From: Streptomyces globosus
GTDB taxonomy: Bacteria; Actinomycetota; Actinomycetes; Streptomycetales; Streptomycetaceae
Reading direction: 5' to 3'
Assembly: GCF_003325375.1 (NCBI RefSeq)
Contig: NZ_CP030862.1
Location: 186,001 to 250,000, forward strand
DNA length: 64,000 nt
Position numbers and translations under genes: made by a program. Positions 25,137 to 33,264 of the stretch are shown here, piece by piece. The notes beneath the pieces are model-generated. The model saw only the letters and a list, made by a program, of their open reading frames with translations. It searched no databases and was not told where the DNA came from. Numbering within the stretch: the stretch's first letter is position 1; the number at the start of each line of letters is the position of its first letter.

Positions 25137-25805
25137 ATGCCTCACACGCTGACCGCCCCGCGCGACACCGTCTCCCACGCGCCCGCCCCGCGCCCCGCGG
25201 CACGATGGACGGCGAGCGGCGGCGTGGTGGCAGGTCCGCTGTTCCTGGCGGCCGGGCTCGCCCAGGGCATGGTGCGGGACGGCTTCGACTTCACCCGGAA
25301 CGCGATCAGCCAGCTCGCCCTCGGTGACTCCGGATGGATCCAGACGGCGAACTTCCTGCTCGCCGGCGCGCTGCTGCTCGCCGGTGCGACGGGCATGCGG
25401 TGGGTGCTGCGCGGTATGCCGGGCGGGACCTGGGGCCCGGTCCTGGTCGGCGTGTTCGCCCTGTCCTTCTGGACCGCCGCGGTGTTCCCGGCCGACGCCG
25501 GGGCAGGCTTCCCCGCCGGCTCGCCCGAGGCGACCGTGATGAGCGTGCACGGTGCCGTCCACATGGCCGGCGGGCTGGCCGGGTACCTCGCCCTGTGCGC
25601 GGCGTTCGTCGTCCTGGCCCGTCCGCTCGCCGCGCGCGGCCTGCGGGGATGGGCCGTCGCCACCCGCCTCGTACCGGTGGCCGTCCTCGCCGGCTTCATG
25701 GCCTCGGCCGTCTCCGTCCTGGCTTTCACCGCCGGTGCGGGACTGGGCCTGCTGTGGCTGACCGCGGTGACGGCCCGGCTGGCCGCAGCTCCGGGCACCC
25801 CCTGA
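25137..25805 (+). CDS. DUF998 membrane protein
   Basis: 222 residues from ATG 25137 with GGAAGGAAGG upstream. Six hydrophobic segments; markers are GPLFLAAGLAQGMVRDGFDFTRNAISQLALGDSGWIQTANFLL and VFPADAGAGFPAGSPEATVMSVHGAVHMAGG, which are the DUF998 hallmarks (the NAISQLALG and HGAVH segments). Function unknown. These genes are common next to TetR regulators in actinobacteria. It lies at the left end of the island, 73 bases before the DUF4287 gene, so they may be co-transcribed. Confidence 0.88.
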   Translation: MPHTLTAPRDTVSHAPAPRPAARWTASGGVVAGPLFLAAGLAQGMVRDGFDFTRNAISQLALGDSGWIQTANFLLAGALLLAGATGMRWVLRGMPGGTWGPVLVGVFALSFWTAAVFPADAGAGFPAGSPEATVMSVHGAVHMAGGLAGYLALCAAFVVLARPLAARGLRGWAVATRLVPVAVLAGFMASAVSVLAFTAGAGLGLLWLTAVTARLAAAPGTP

Positions 25806-25878
25806 CGGACCGCTTCTCCCACAGGCACCATCGACACCAACCAGCCCATTCCGCTGTGACATACAGAAGGGGATACCC

Positions 25879-26091
25879 GTGACCGCCGCTGTGAAGGGCC
25901 CTGCCGCCTACTTCCCGTCCATCGAGAAGAAGTACGGCCGTCCGATCGCCGAGTGGAAGGACCTCATCCGCTCTTCCCCGCTGACCAGGCACATGGAGCT
26001 CGTGAACTGGCTCAAGTCCGAGCACGGCCTGGGCCACGGCCACGCCAACGCTCTCGTCGCCCACACTCTCGCCGAGAACAGCGGTCGGTGA
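25879..26091 (+). CDS. DUF4287 domain small protein
   Basis: 70 residues from GTG 25879 with AGAAGGGG nearby. The sequence YFPSIEKKYGRPIAEWKDLIRSSPLTRHMELVNWLKSEHGLGHGHANALVAHTL is the full DUF4287 domain, a small helical unit often fused to DUF5655. Here it stands alone, 73 bases after the DUF998 gene, and may be in one operon with it. Function unknown; the His-rich GLGHGHANALV turn is the most conserved part. It is followed by decayed sequence. Confidence 0.85.
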   Translation: MTAAVKGPAAYFPSIEKKYGRPIAEWKDLIRSSPLTRHMELVNWLKSEHGLGHGHANALVAHTLAENSGR

Positions 26092-26257
26092 ACCCCGTGG
26101 CGGCCCGCTACCCGGGTGGCGGCGGATCGCGAGACCTCGCGAGCAACGTACGGCGCCCCGGCAGGCGCGGATGGCGCACAGGAGGCGCGTGATGCCCGGC
26201 AGATGTTCCGTGTCTGCGACCACTCGGTACGGGCCGGCAGCGTGATGGACGCGATGA

Positions 26258-26540
26258 TTCGGCAACCTGATCGCCCATGCGGAGATCCGTCCCGCCTGTT
26301 CGCGGGAACTCCGTCGCACCGGCCTCCGGTCTGAGGCCTTCGAGGAGACCCTGTGTCCTGACCTGCCGCTGGCCGGCCGGCTACGCAATACCACCCGCGA
26401 AGTCGACCTCGCCGGAACGCTGATCCCGGCCGGAGCGCACCTACTGCACCTGCCCGCCGCCGCATTCCGCGACGAATGCCACCGGCTCACCTTCATCCAC
26501 CCGGAACGGTGCCACCCCGACACCCGGCAGGTAGGCACGG
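26258..26540 (+). pseudogene. Cytochrome P450 fragment
   Basis: The frame reading FGNLIAHAEIRPACSREL, then SEAFEETLCPDLPLAGRL, then TREVDLAGTLIPAGAHLL, then AAFRDECHRLTFIHPERC corresponds to the P450 stretch from the end of helix I/J through the ExxR helix (degenerate, EETL), the meander strands and the NRDP/F-P-R segment. An upstream stop, no start, loss of the ExxR arginine and lack of the heme-cysteine loop show it is a relic. It ends against the convergent TetR gene. Confidence 0.65.
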
Positions 26541-26556
26541 TACGGCCCGCCGTCTC

Positions 26557-27180
26557 TCACGGGCTGCCTGGTGCCCGGTACGCCGCGAGGAAGGCGCGGA
26601 TGCCGGCCGTCGCGTAGAGGTCGAGGTCGGCCTCCGTGTGCTGGACGCCGCCGTGGAACATGGCCCGGTTCACGGGGATCCACAGCAGCAGTCCGGCGAA
26701 GTGGTGGGCGGCCAGCATGGGGTCGTCGGCCTTGAGTGCTCCCTGGTCGGTCAGGCGCTCGAAAGTGGCCGCCAGGGTGGCCAGGACCCGTTCGAAACCG
26801 TGCTCGTACCAGGCGGCTCCCAGCGCGGGGAAGGTGTCGGCGTTGGCGATGATCAGTCGGCGCAGCTGGATGACCTGGGGCTGGGTGAGGGCTGCGAGGA
26901 ACCGGCGGGCGAGACGAGTCAGGTTCTCGTCCAGGGCGTCGGCGTCGGCGGGCACCTCGGCCACCAGGTCGATCATGCCGTCGATGCGGTCGGTGGTGGC
27001 CATGACGATCGCGGCGAAGAGCTTCTCCTTGTCCGCGAAGTGCTTGTAGACGGTCTGCTTGGAGACCGCTGCCAGCTTCGCGATGTCGTCCATGCTCGCC
27101 CCCGAATACCCCTTGTCCAGGAACACGGTGGTCGCGGCATCCAGGATCGCCTGGTGCTTGCGTGCCGAACGGCTGTCCAT
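26557..27180 (-). CDS. TetR-family regulator with AefR-like C-terminus
   Basis: 207 residues from ATG 27180 with a GGAGGAG site. HTH: HQAILDAATTVFLDKGYSGASMDDIAKLAAVSKQTVYKHFADKEKLF, near consensus. The C-terminal domain (FLAALTQPQVIQLRRLIIANADTFPALGAAWYEHGFERVLATLA; LKADDPMLAAHHFAGLLLWIPVNRAMF) matches the AefR-like TetR group. It is divergent from an alpha/beta hydrolase, with an 18-bp-arm palindrome between them. Repression of both genes, relieved by a small molecule that the hydrolase may act on, is the likely scheme. Confidence 0.93.
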   Translation of the reverse strand: MDSRSARKHQAILDAATTVFLDKGYSGASMDDIAKLAAVSKQTVYKHFADKEKLFAAIVMATTDRIDGMIDLVAEVPADADALDENLTRLARRFLAALTQPQVIQLRRLIIANADTFPALGAAWYEHGFERVLATLAATFERLTDQGALKADDPMLAAHHFAGLLLWIPVNRAMFHGGVQHTEADLDLYATAGIRAFLAAYRAPGSP

Positions 27181-27224
27181 CTTCGACTCCTCCTGCCCGT
27201 CGTCGCCGGTGCACCCGAAGAGTA

Positions 27225-27264
27225 CTGGACCGTGCAGTACTCGACCGAGTACTGTACGGTCCAG
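27225..27264. promoter_or_regulatory. Long palindromic operator between TetR and hydrolase
   Basis: Two 18-base arms (CTGGACCGT.GCAGTACTC and its complement, one mismatch) around GACC. Inside, AGTACTCGACCGAGTACT is itself a perfect palindrome. Such length suggests two TetR dimers or overlapping divergent promoters. Confidence 0.8.
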
Positions 27265-27317
27265 TTCCGAACGGGTGGAGTCTCACGGCAGACCCGCACA
27301 CCTATGGGGGGTTTCAC

Positions 27318-28121
27318 ATGGACAAGGTCTTCTCGGCCGACGCCACGGCCATCGCCTTCGAGCAGCGGGGATCCGGCCCCGCGCTGGTGCTCGTCGGGGG
27401 AGCGTTCATGACACGGCACGAGTCGGCGGAGCTCGCCGCCCTGCTGGCCGAGCGCTTCACGGTGATCACGTACGACCGCCGCGGACGGGGCGACAGCGGC
27501 GACAGCCCGGCGTACGACGTGCAGCGTGAGGTCGAGGACCTGGACGCCCTGATCGAGCACGCCGGCGGCGAGGCCATGCTCTTCGGCATGTCCTCCGGCG
27601 CCGTCCTGGCGCTGGAGGCCGCGGCGCGGGGCAGCGCCGTGACCCGGCTGGCCCTGTACGAGCCGCCCTTCGTCACCGACGACAGCCGTCCGCCGCTGCC
27701 CGCCGACTACGTCGCCCACCTGGACGAACTGGTGGAACAGAGGGCGTACGGCGATGCGGTGGCGTACTTCATGACCGCGGCCGTGGGCATGCCCGCCGAG
27801 GCCGTCGCCGCCATGCGGCAGGCCCCCTTCTGGGCGGGCATGGAGGCCGTCGCCCGGACGCTGCCCTACGACGGCCGGGTCATGGGCGGCACCATGTCCG
27901 GCCGTCCTCTGCCTGCCGACCGCTGGCAGTCCGTGACGGTTCCCGTCCTCGTCGGCAGCGGCGACGCCGGTGCACCGCACATGCTCACCGGCGCCCGTGA
28001 ATTCGCCGCCTTGGCAGACAACTTCACTTTTCGGGTCTTTCCCGGGCAGGAGCACACCATCGCCCCCGCCGTCCTCGCCCCCGTCCTGGCGGACTTCTTC
28101 ACCGCCGGGGAGCAGGTGTGA
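27318..28121 (+). CDS. Alpha/beta hydrolase
   Basis: 267 residues from ATG 27318. Markers: ALVLVGGAFMTRHESAELAALLAERFTVITYDRRGRGDSGDSPAYDVQREVEDL, then MLFGMSSGAVLALEAA with nucleophile Ser in GMSSG, and EHTIAPAVLAPVL with the catalytic His; the acid is probably the Asp in GSGDAG. This group (DRRGRGDSGD) is common in Streptomyces next to TetR genes. Substrate unknown. Its last 4 bases overlap the start of a broken dihydrofolate reductase-like gene, indicating an old operon. Confidence 0.9.
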   Translation: MDKVFSADATAIAFEQRGSGPALVLVGGAFMTRHESAELAALLAERFTVITYDRRGRGDSGDSPAYDVQREVEDLDALIEHAGGEAMLFGMSSGAVLALEAAARGSAVTRLALYEPPFVTDDSRPPLPADYVAHLDELVEQRAYGDAVAYFMTAAVGMPAEAVAAMRQAPFWAGMEAVARTLPYDGRVMGGTMSGRPLPADRWQSVTVPVLVGSGDAGAPHMLTGAREFAALADNFTFRVFPGQEHTIAPAVLAPVLADFFTAGEQV

Positions 28122-28540
28122 GGAGGGTCTTCGCCAGTCTGGGCATGCCCCTGGACGGCTTCATCTCCGCTCCCGACTCCGGCCCCGACAACCCGCCCGG
28201 TACGGCGGGATGCGCATCCGCGAAGGCGTCTTCGGCATCGAGAGCCGACGGGCCCCCGCCCTTCCGCGCCTCCTCTGCGTCCTCACCCGCGCCCGTCGGG
28301 AGCCGTAGGTGCGGCAGGGTGCCAGGCCCTTGACCTTTGCGACCGAGGGGATCGACAGCGTGCCGGCCCAAGCACGCCGGGCCGCAGGGAGGAGGGGCGT
28401 CCAGATCTCCGGCGGTGCCGACACCGTACGGCAGTTCATCGACGCCGGACTCGTGAGCGAACTCCAGATCCACCTCGCGCCCCTCGTCCTCGGAGCCGGT
28501 CTCACGTACCGGCTCGCAGTGCCCTGGCTCCGAAAGGCCA
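28118..28540 (+). pseudogene. Dihydrofolate reductase-family (RibD C-terminal) pseudogene
   Basis: Starts at GTG 28118 in the hydrolase stop overlap with MRRVFASLGMPLDGFISAPDSGPDN, a good N-terminus. The frame then breaks; GGMRIREGVFG continues in a second frame and TFATEGIDSVPAQARRAAG, then VQISGGADTVRQFIDAGLVSELQIHLAPLVLGAG in a third. The order matches the family throughout, so at least two frame breaks and probably a deletion occurred. The C-terminus is cut off by the att remnant at 28.55-28.63 kb, so insertion there likely ended the gene. Confidence 0.75.
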
Positions 28541-28552
28541 GGACAACAAGCC

Positions 28553-28577
28553 AGCCCCAGGTCGCTGACCTGGGGCT
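28553..28577 (-). terminator. Hairpin paired with att remnant 2
   Basis: AGCCCCAGGT and ACCTGGGGCT arms around CGCTG, in the same place relative to the att core as the tRNA-Gly terminator at 41981-42011. It is a variant carried by the inserted element. Confidence 0.65.
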
Positions 28578-28586
28578 TTGCTGTGG

Positions 28587-28627
28587 AGCGGATGACGGTA
28601 ACCGAACCCGCGCCAGAGGCTTGGGAA
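28587..28627 (-). repeat. att remnant 2 (tRNA-Gly 3' half)
   Basis: 36 of 41 bases match the tRNA 3' half. Followed on the right by a diverged copy of the conserved arm, ending near 28780 with GGGCACGTCGTGGCACGG. The 28628-28825 gap is this arm. Confidence 0.8.
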
Positions 28628-28825
28628 TCAGCCGGTACCGGGGTGCGCGAACGCCCTCTGACCTCCGGAAACGGTCACTTCCGGCTCTGGTCTGGCCGCT
28701 TCGCCGACCCCTTGCGGACCGCTGTTTCTCCGCCCCCACGGGCACGTCGTGGCACGGAGCCGGCCGAAGGAGCGCCACGGTGGGCGCCGTCTCCGGCACT
28801 CACCCCGCGCGTCAGCCGGTCGTGG

Positions 28826-29155
28826 TCAGACCTGCCACTCGATCCGTTCCACCGTGTCGTTGTGCTCCGCCGGCTCTTCCAGCTTCTCGCCGGCCTTCAG
28901 GATGCGCGTGCCCTTCTTGCTGATCAGCTTCGCGTCGGTGTCCGTGTTGTTGAACCATGACGACACGTTCTTGGACATGGTGTCGCCGCCGGGCAGGGGC
29001 AGGAGGCCGAGGTCCACCTTGTAACCGGGGCCGATCCCGTATGCCTCGCCTGCGCGGTTGTAGTGCCGCCACAGCCCCAGGGTCATCTGCGGGCAGGGTG
29101 CGCCCTCAGGCGGGCTGATGATGACGACGCCTGCGGGCAGGGTGGGTGCGCTCAT
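28826..29155 (-). CDS. Hypothetical protein, possibly peptidase-inhibitor I36-like
   Basis: 109 residues from ATG 29155 with GGAGAGAG just upstream. Begins SAPTLPAGVVIISPPEGAPCP; the body LGLWRHYNRAGEAYGIGPGYKVDLGLLPLPGGDTMSKNVSSWFNNTDTDAKLI has the beta/gamma-crystallin rhythm of I36-type inhibitors (xxSSWxNxT). No signal peptide is visible, which argues against the extracellular inhibitor role. It is the only likely gene in the small island segment between att remnants 2 and 3. The frame is open upstream to 29686, so a longer product cannot be excluded. Confidence 0.5.
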   Translation of the reverse strand: MSAPTLPAGVVIISPPEGAPCPQMTLGLWRHYNRAGEAYGIGPGYKVDLGLLPLPGGDTMSKNVSSWFNNTDTDAKLISKKGTRILKAGEKLEEPAEHNDTVERIEWQV

Positions 29156-29805
29156 GACTCTCTCCGTTCTCGCGATCCCGCCGGTCTGTCCGGCGGGTGC
29201 GCCACCAACGTCCCGCCGGAAGCCCCTGGCGTATGCCAATGGCACGGGAGTGATCGTTTCTGCCGTGTGCATGACCACCCGTCCGGCCGAGAGGCGGCCC
29301 GGGCCCGTCACCACCGTCCCGGCAACCCGGACGACGCTGCCCGCGCCGATGAGGAAGCCCTTGCCGGTACGGACAGGACGGCGCTCGATCAGGTCCGAAC
29401 CCGGCGTGCTTTGCAGCGTCACGGCGAGCCCGCTGCTGTGGGTGAAGACCTCGGCGCGGACGCCGATGGGCGCACTGCTCTCCCGGCCCCGACCGGCGCA
29501 TCCGCCGCGAACGCGCCCCTCAGGCACGGAGCGTCGCCGGGCCCGGACACCATCACGCGGCGCCCCGACCTGTCCCAGGCCCGTCGCCCCCTCGGGCACC
29601 ATCCGGCACGGAACTTCGACCGGGGCCTGCAGGACACCATCCGATGGGCCCGGCACCTGGGCCCGTATGCCCTCACCCTCGACCACGAGACTCGGCCCGT
29701 CCGTGGACCGGTCCCGAGGCCGAAACGAAGGCGCGGGCGACCTGGTTGACGTCGTCGCCGGCGCGGCCGAGGCACCGACGGGCGGCGACCCAGTAGGCAG
29801 TAAAC
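29156..29805. other. Decayed stretch with overlapping open frames
   Basis: No gene I can support. On the minus strand the frame of the preceding gene stays open to 29686 and contains protein-like sequence (SGLAVTLQSTPGSDLIERRP; GFLIGAGSVVRVAGTVVTG). On the plus strand a separate frame has NFDRGLQDTIRWARHLGPYA. Both look like fragments of older genes. Confidence 0.35.
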
Positions 29806-29832
29806 AAGCCCCAGGCCGCTGACCTGGGGCTT
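29806..29832 (-). terminator. Hairpin paired with att remnant 3
   Basis: AAGCCCCAGG and CCTGGGGCTT arms around CCGCTGA, directly left of att remnant 3; same relative place as the native tRNA terminator. Confidence 0.7.
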
Positions 29833-29840
29833 TGTCGTGG

Positions 29841-29881
29841 AGCGGATGACGGGAATCGAACCCGCGCTATAAGCTTGGGAA
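29841..29881 (-). repeat. att remnant 3, perfect copy of the tRNA-Gly 3' half
   Basis: All 41 bases match 42018-42058 of the tRNA-Gly gene, from discriminator base through the anticodon. To the right follows the arm with CTGACCTGCGG and, at about 29970-30010, ACCGCCCCTACTGGCACG then TTGTGGCACGG, shared almost base for base with remnant 4. No integrase gene adjoins it. Confidence 0.9.
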
Positions 29882-30018
29882 TCACCCGGCGCTTGCGCCG
29901 TGGAATCGCATCTGACCTGCGGAAACGTTAGCCTGGCGTCGCGTCTTCGCTGTCTCCCCGGGTTCGTTGTTGTCCGCTGCTGACCGCCCCTACTGGCACG
30001 TTGTGGCACGGCGGTGGA

Positions 30019-31206
30019 TCAGCCGCGCCACTCGACCAGGACGAGGGTGGCATCGTCCGAGGTGGCTTCGCCGCGTGCTCGCTTGAGCGTGTGGGACAGG
30101 TCCCGTGCCACCGCGCGGACGCCTCGGTCCGTCTTCTCCAGCTGGTTCACCCAGTCGAGCAGCTGTTCCTCGCCGAACTGCTCCTGGCCGCTCTCGTGTT
30201 CCTCGATCAGGCCGTCGGTGAAGCAGAGGACGCGGTCCCCCGGTTCGAGCAGCACACTGCTGACCTGCGGCTGTGCTCCGCCGAAGCCCACGGGCAGGGT
30301 GGTGGGGCTGTCCAGGCGGCCCATGACGCGGTGCTTGCGGATCAGGACGGGGGCGGGGTGTCCGGCGTTGACCCACTGGAGATGGCCGGTGGTCGTGTCC
30401 AGTTCCAGCATCTGCGCGGTGACGAAGTGGTCGGGGGCGAACTGCTCGGCCACGGCCCGGTCCATGAAGAGGTAGATCTCTGGTAGATCGATGCCGATGC
30501 GGCGGGCGTGCCGGTACGCGCCGATGGCCACGGTGGCCATGGTGGCCGCGTCCAGGCCGTGGCCCATGGCGTCGATCACGGCGAGGTGGAAGGTGTCGCC
30601 GTTCAGGGCGTAGTCGAAGCTGTCGCCCGCGACGTCGTAGGCGGGCTCCAGGACTCCGGCGACGGCGACGCGCGGCATGGTCATCGCCAGTGGTGGCAGG
30701 AGCGCCCATTGGATCTCGGCGGCGACGCTCATCGGCTCGCCGCGGCGGGTGCGGAAGAAGAGATCGGTGTGGCCGTTCTTGGTCTGCAGCAGGTCGGCGA
30801 CCAGCCCCGCGATCCTGCGCAGGAGTCGGCGGTCCTCCTCGTCGACCGCGTCCAGGGTGACGGCCAGGACGCCGCCGTCCAGCAGCGCCACGTGGACGCG
30901 TACTCCGTCTTCCACCGCCAGCTCGACCGGGAGCGACGTCAGGAAACACCTGCCGGCGTCCGAGCCGTCGATGGACAGCGGCTCGCCGCCCGTCAGCCCT
31001 TCGGCGAGCAGCGGAACGAGCCTCTGCTGCCCGTAGTCCTGGAGCAGGATCTGCGGGTTCCTGCCGCCTAGCCGGGCCACCGTCTCGGCGACGACCAGTC
31101 CGACCCGGTGGGGCGGCAGCTCGTCGGCGCGGTCCAGGATCGTTCCCAGGAGTTCCTCTCCGAAGCTCTCCGAGCGATCGGGTTTCCCGAACCGTCCGAC
31201 GGCCAT
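30019..31206 (-). CDS. PP2C-type SpoIIE-family serine phosphatase
   Basis: 395 residues from ATG 31206. The N-terminal half (about 1-165) is a sensor-like domain without a named match. The C-terminal PPM/SpoIIE domain spans about 185-395: AGVLEPAYDVAGDSFDYAL with the first metal Asp, VIDAMGHGLDAATMATVAIGAYRHARR with the second (DAMGHG), LQWVNAGHPAPVLIR, GDRVLCFTDGLIE and TSDDATLVLVEW with the last Asp. All metal ligands are present, so it should be active. Such phosphatases in Streptomyces usually act on anti-sigma antagonists. It is the first cargo gene right of att remnant 3. Confidence 0.92.
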   Translation of the reverse strand: MAVGRFGKPDRSESFGEELLGTILDRADELPPHRVGLVVAETVARLGGRNPQILLQDYGQQRLVPLLAEGLTGGEPLSIDGSDAGRCFLTSLPVELAVEDGVRVHVALLDGGVLAVTLDAVDEEDRRLLRRIAGLVADLLQTKNGHTDLFFRTRRGEPMSVAAEIQWALLPPLAMTMPRVAVAGVLEPAYDVAGDSFDYALNGDTFHLAVIDAMGHGLDAATMATVAIGAYRHARRIGIDLPEIYLFMDRAVAEQFAPDHFVTAQMLELDTTTGHLQWVNAGHPAPVLIRKHRVMGRLDSPTTLPVGFGGAQPQVSSVLLEPGDRVLCFTDGLIEEHESGQEQFGEEQLLDWVNQLEKTDRGVRAVARDLSHTLKRARGEATSDDATLVLVEWRG

Positions 31207-31442
31207 CCCGTTGCCTCCAACCGAGCGGCGACGGCCTGGTTCGGGTCATGCCGTACGGGGCGGGTGTCGAGGCCCTGCGGCGGCCGGGGGCGGGCGCGGC
31301 GCGGACCAGAGACGCGGCCTCCAGGATGCATCTCGGCTGCCGGTCGCGCCACTCGGCCTCCGCTGTGCGGGGCCCGGTCGCGGGTCGTCGCGTCGCCCTC
31401 TCCGGGCCCTTTCGAGTCCGCCTGGGCCTGAGGTGGACCGGC

Positions 31443-31715
31443 TCAGTCGCCCTTTTCCTCCTCCGCCTCCATGAGGCGGATGCCCTGATGGGTGAGCGAG
31501 ACCATCGCGGGTGTGTTTCCCGGCTCCCAGTCGACCGTGACCAGTCCCTCGCCCGCGAGGTAGGAGCAGGCGGCGGCGAGGTCCTGCTCCGGGATGCGCA
31601 GGTCGTGGTTGAGCGCGGCTCCGGTGATACCGAGCAGGCGGTTGCCTTCGGCGGCCGTGTAGAGGGCCTGGAGGATCTGTCGGCGGTACCGCTGCCGCTC
31701 GTGGAGTGTCGCCAT
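31443..31715 (-). CDS. Small winged-helix-like hypothetical protein
   Basis: 90 residues from ATG 31715. Pattern HERQRYRRQILQALYTAAEGNRLLGITGAALNHDLRIPEQDLAAACSYLAGEGLVTVDWE then MVSLTHQGIRLME is that of a winged helix (helix 1, turn, recognition helix, wing, final helix). The LTHQGIRLME ending is common to actinobacterial and archaeal DNA-binding wHTH proteins. It could be the regulator of the DUF5994 locus beside it. 45 bases separate it from the small paralogue gene. Confidence 0.6.
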   Translation of the reverse strand: MATLHERQRYRRQILQALYTAAEGNRLLGITGAALNHDLRIPEQDLAAACSYLAGEGLVTVDWEPGNTPAMVSLTHQGIRLMEAEEEKGD

Positions 31716-31760
31716 GGCCGCGTGGTCCTGTCGTCGTGCGTGGCGGTCGTTCGTGACCGG

Positions 31761-32027
31761 TCAGGGTTCCTCGATGTGAGGTCCGGAGCCGGTGGGCTGT
31801 CTGCTGGTGGCGAGCCAGGTGCGGGCGGGTCCGGCGGCGGTCTTGGTGTCGACGGTGAGGTGGAGCCGTGTGCCGCCGCCCGGCCCGGGGTAGCTGCGGT
31901 GCTCCGCCCCGGCGAAGCACCGGCGGATCACCTCGGCGACCGCGCGGGCGGCCTCGGGGGTGGCGGAGACGATGCGGATCTCGGTGTGACCCGCCTCCGG
32001 CAGGGTCTCGTTCTCGGTGGGGCGCAA
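31761..32027 (-). CDS. Small hypothetical protein (paralogue of 13565-13807)
   Basis: 88 residues from a probable TTG start at 32027; GGAG is 10 bases upstream and no in-frame ATG or GTG exists before the conserved part. HTEIRIVSATPEAARAVAEVIRRCFAGAEHRSYPGPGGGTRLHLTVDT closely parallels the other copy, and both end in S..GPH.EEP. Unknown function. Its retention beside DUF5994 genes in two separate loci suggests a common role. Confidence 0.62.
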   Translation of the reverse strand: MRPTENETLPEAGHTEIRIVSATPEAARAVAEVIRRCFAGAEHRSYPGPGGGTRLHLTVDTKTAAGPARTWLATSRQPTGSGPHIEEP

Positions 32028-32130
32028 GACGGTGTGCTCCGTTCGGGACGAAGGCGAGAGGCCGGCGGGTGGGTTGTCCCTGCTGTCGGGTGCCCCACCC
32101 GCGGCCTTCGGTCGGAGGAGCGGTCTGCGG

Positions 32131-32340
32131 TCAGGGCCAGGAGCCCGTGGGCCGGCGATGGGCGATGTGCTCGGGCGGCCCGGGGTTGCCCTGGCCGGGG
32201 GGACGGCTGAGGGAGGGGTAGGGGTCGCTGAAGCGGTGGGCCGCTATGCGTGCGTCGTGCTGGGCGTTGAGCCGGTGGATCAGGCGTGTGCCGAGCGCGA
32301 TCAGGAGAGCGCCTGCCAGGAGGGTGATCACGGTTTCCAT
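32131..32340 (-). CDS. Small single-pass membrane protein
   Basis: 69 residues from ATG 32340. One N-terminal hydrophobic segment (TVITLLAGALLIALGTRLI) and a Pro/Gly/His-rich cytoplasmic tail (FSDPYPSLSRPPGQGNPGPP). It lies 4 bases behind the DUF5994 copy 3 stop, so it is co-transcribed with it. No homologue is present in the other DUF5994 locus. Confidence 0.6.
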   Translation of the reverse strand: METVITLLAGALLIALGTRLIHRLNAQHDARIAAHRFSDPYPSLSRPPGQGNPGPPEHIAHRRPTGSWP

Positions 32341-32344
32341 GCCC

Positions 32345-32959
32345 TCACCTCCCGGTGTGTCCCGGCAGCGGAATCATCCGCGCGCCGACGGCGGGGTGCG
32401 CCGTTGGGCGCGGCTGCGGCTGCGGCTGCGGCTGCGGCTGGGGTGCCGGGCCGGCCCCTCCCTCACTCTCCCAGGCGCTCTCGCTGCTTGGCGCCTCCCG
32501 CATGCGGCGGCCGGTCGCGGCCTCGTCGGACATCAGCGCGCCCGCGGTGAGGACGCTGCCGGGGAGGGCGGCGGCGGTCATCAGCCGGGCCGCGGAGGCC
32601 GGGTCGGTCTCGGGCGGAATCACGAGCAGGTCGCAGCGGCCGGTCGTGTAGGACAGCAGAATGATCTTGTCCGGGTCCTGCTCGGTGAACCAGCCCGAGT
32701 GCAGCACGTGGCCGATGACGGCGACCTTGTGCGGGACGACCGGCCAGTGGGAGGGGTTCACCAGGACGCGGGTGATGCGGCCCCAGCGCCCTTCGAGGGC
32801 GTCGACCAGCGCCGGCAGCTCGGCTGCCAGGTCGCGTGAACGGGGCCACCAAGCGCCGTCGAGACGACCGGTGAGCGTGGTCTTCGGGGTGAGTGACAGG
32901 CGGACCGGAAGTCCTGGGTCGAGGGCGCGGTTCGCTGTCCTGTGGAGGGTGGTGGTCAT
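32345..32959 (-). CDS. DUF5994 family protein (copy 3)
   Basis: 204 residues from ATG 32959, with GGGGGCAGG upstream; the frame stays open to 33022. Same plan as copy 1: RLSLTPKTTLTGRLDGAWWPRSRDLAAELPALVDAL, VAVIGHVLHSGWFTEQ, IILLSYTTGRCDLLVIPPETD, AARLMTAAA. The tail has a PQPQPQPQ run and ends RMIPLPGHTGR, parallel to copy 1. Divergent from copy 4 with the triple GTAC element between. Confidence 0.85.
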   Translation of the reverse strand: MTTTLHRTANRALDPGLPVRLSLTPKTTLTGRLDGAWWPRSRDLAAELPALVDALEGRWGRITRVLVNPSHWPVVPHKVAVIGHVLHSGWFTEQDPDKIILLSYTTGRCDLLVIPPETDPASAARLMTAAALPGSVLTAGALMSDEAATGRRMREAPSSESAWESEGGAGPAPQPQPQPQPQPRPTAHPAVGARMIPLPGHTGR

Positions 32960-33045
32960 GGCGGACCTGCCCCCGGGCTGCCCGTCGACAGCCCGGTTTT
33001 TCGTGTTCCCCGGAAATGACACCTGCGTGGAAGCTGGTGCTCGAA

Positions 33046-33069
33046 GTACTTCCGGTACTTCCAGCGTAC
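33046..33069. promoter_or_regulatory. Triple GTAC element between DUF5994 copies 3 and 4
   Basis: GTAC at 33046, 33055 and 33066, the same 9 and 11 spacing as at 13502-13525. Minus strand reads GGACGTACGCT, GGAAGTACC, GGAAGTACT, i.e. three direct GGAnGTAC units. It is about 90 bases upstream of copy 3 and 200 upstream of copy 4. The rest of the 305-base gap has no gene. Confidence 0.6.
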
Positions 33070-33264
33070 GTCCGATCGGTCCGTTTTCGGCCTTTTATGA
33101 GGAAAAGCTTCCGGTCCGTACGGACGCGTGCGCGGCGACGGGCGGACAGGCGTGCGACGGGGTTACCGTGAGGTGACGGCACAGTCGCCCGCCGTTGGCC
33201 CGGCAGCACCCAGGTGAGGCCACGAGGGCCCCTGCGGCTCACCCGTAGACGAGCGGATCCAATC

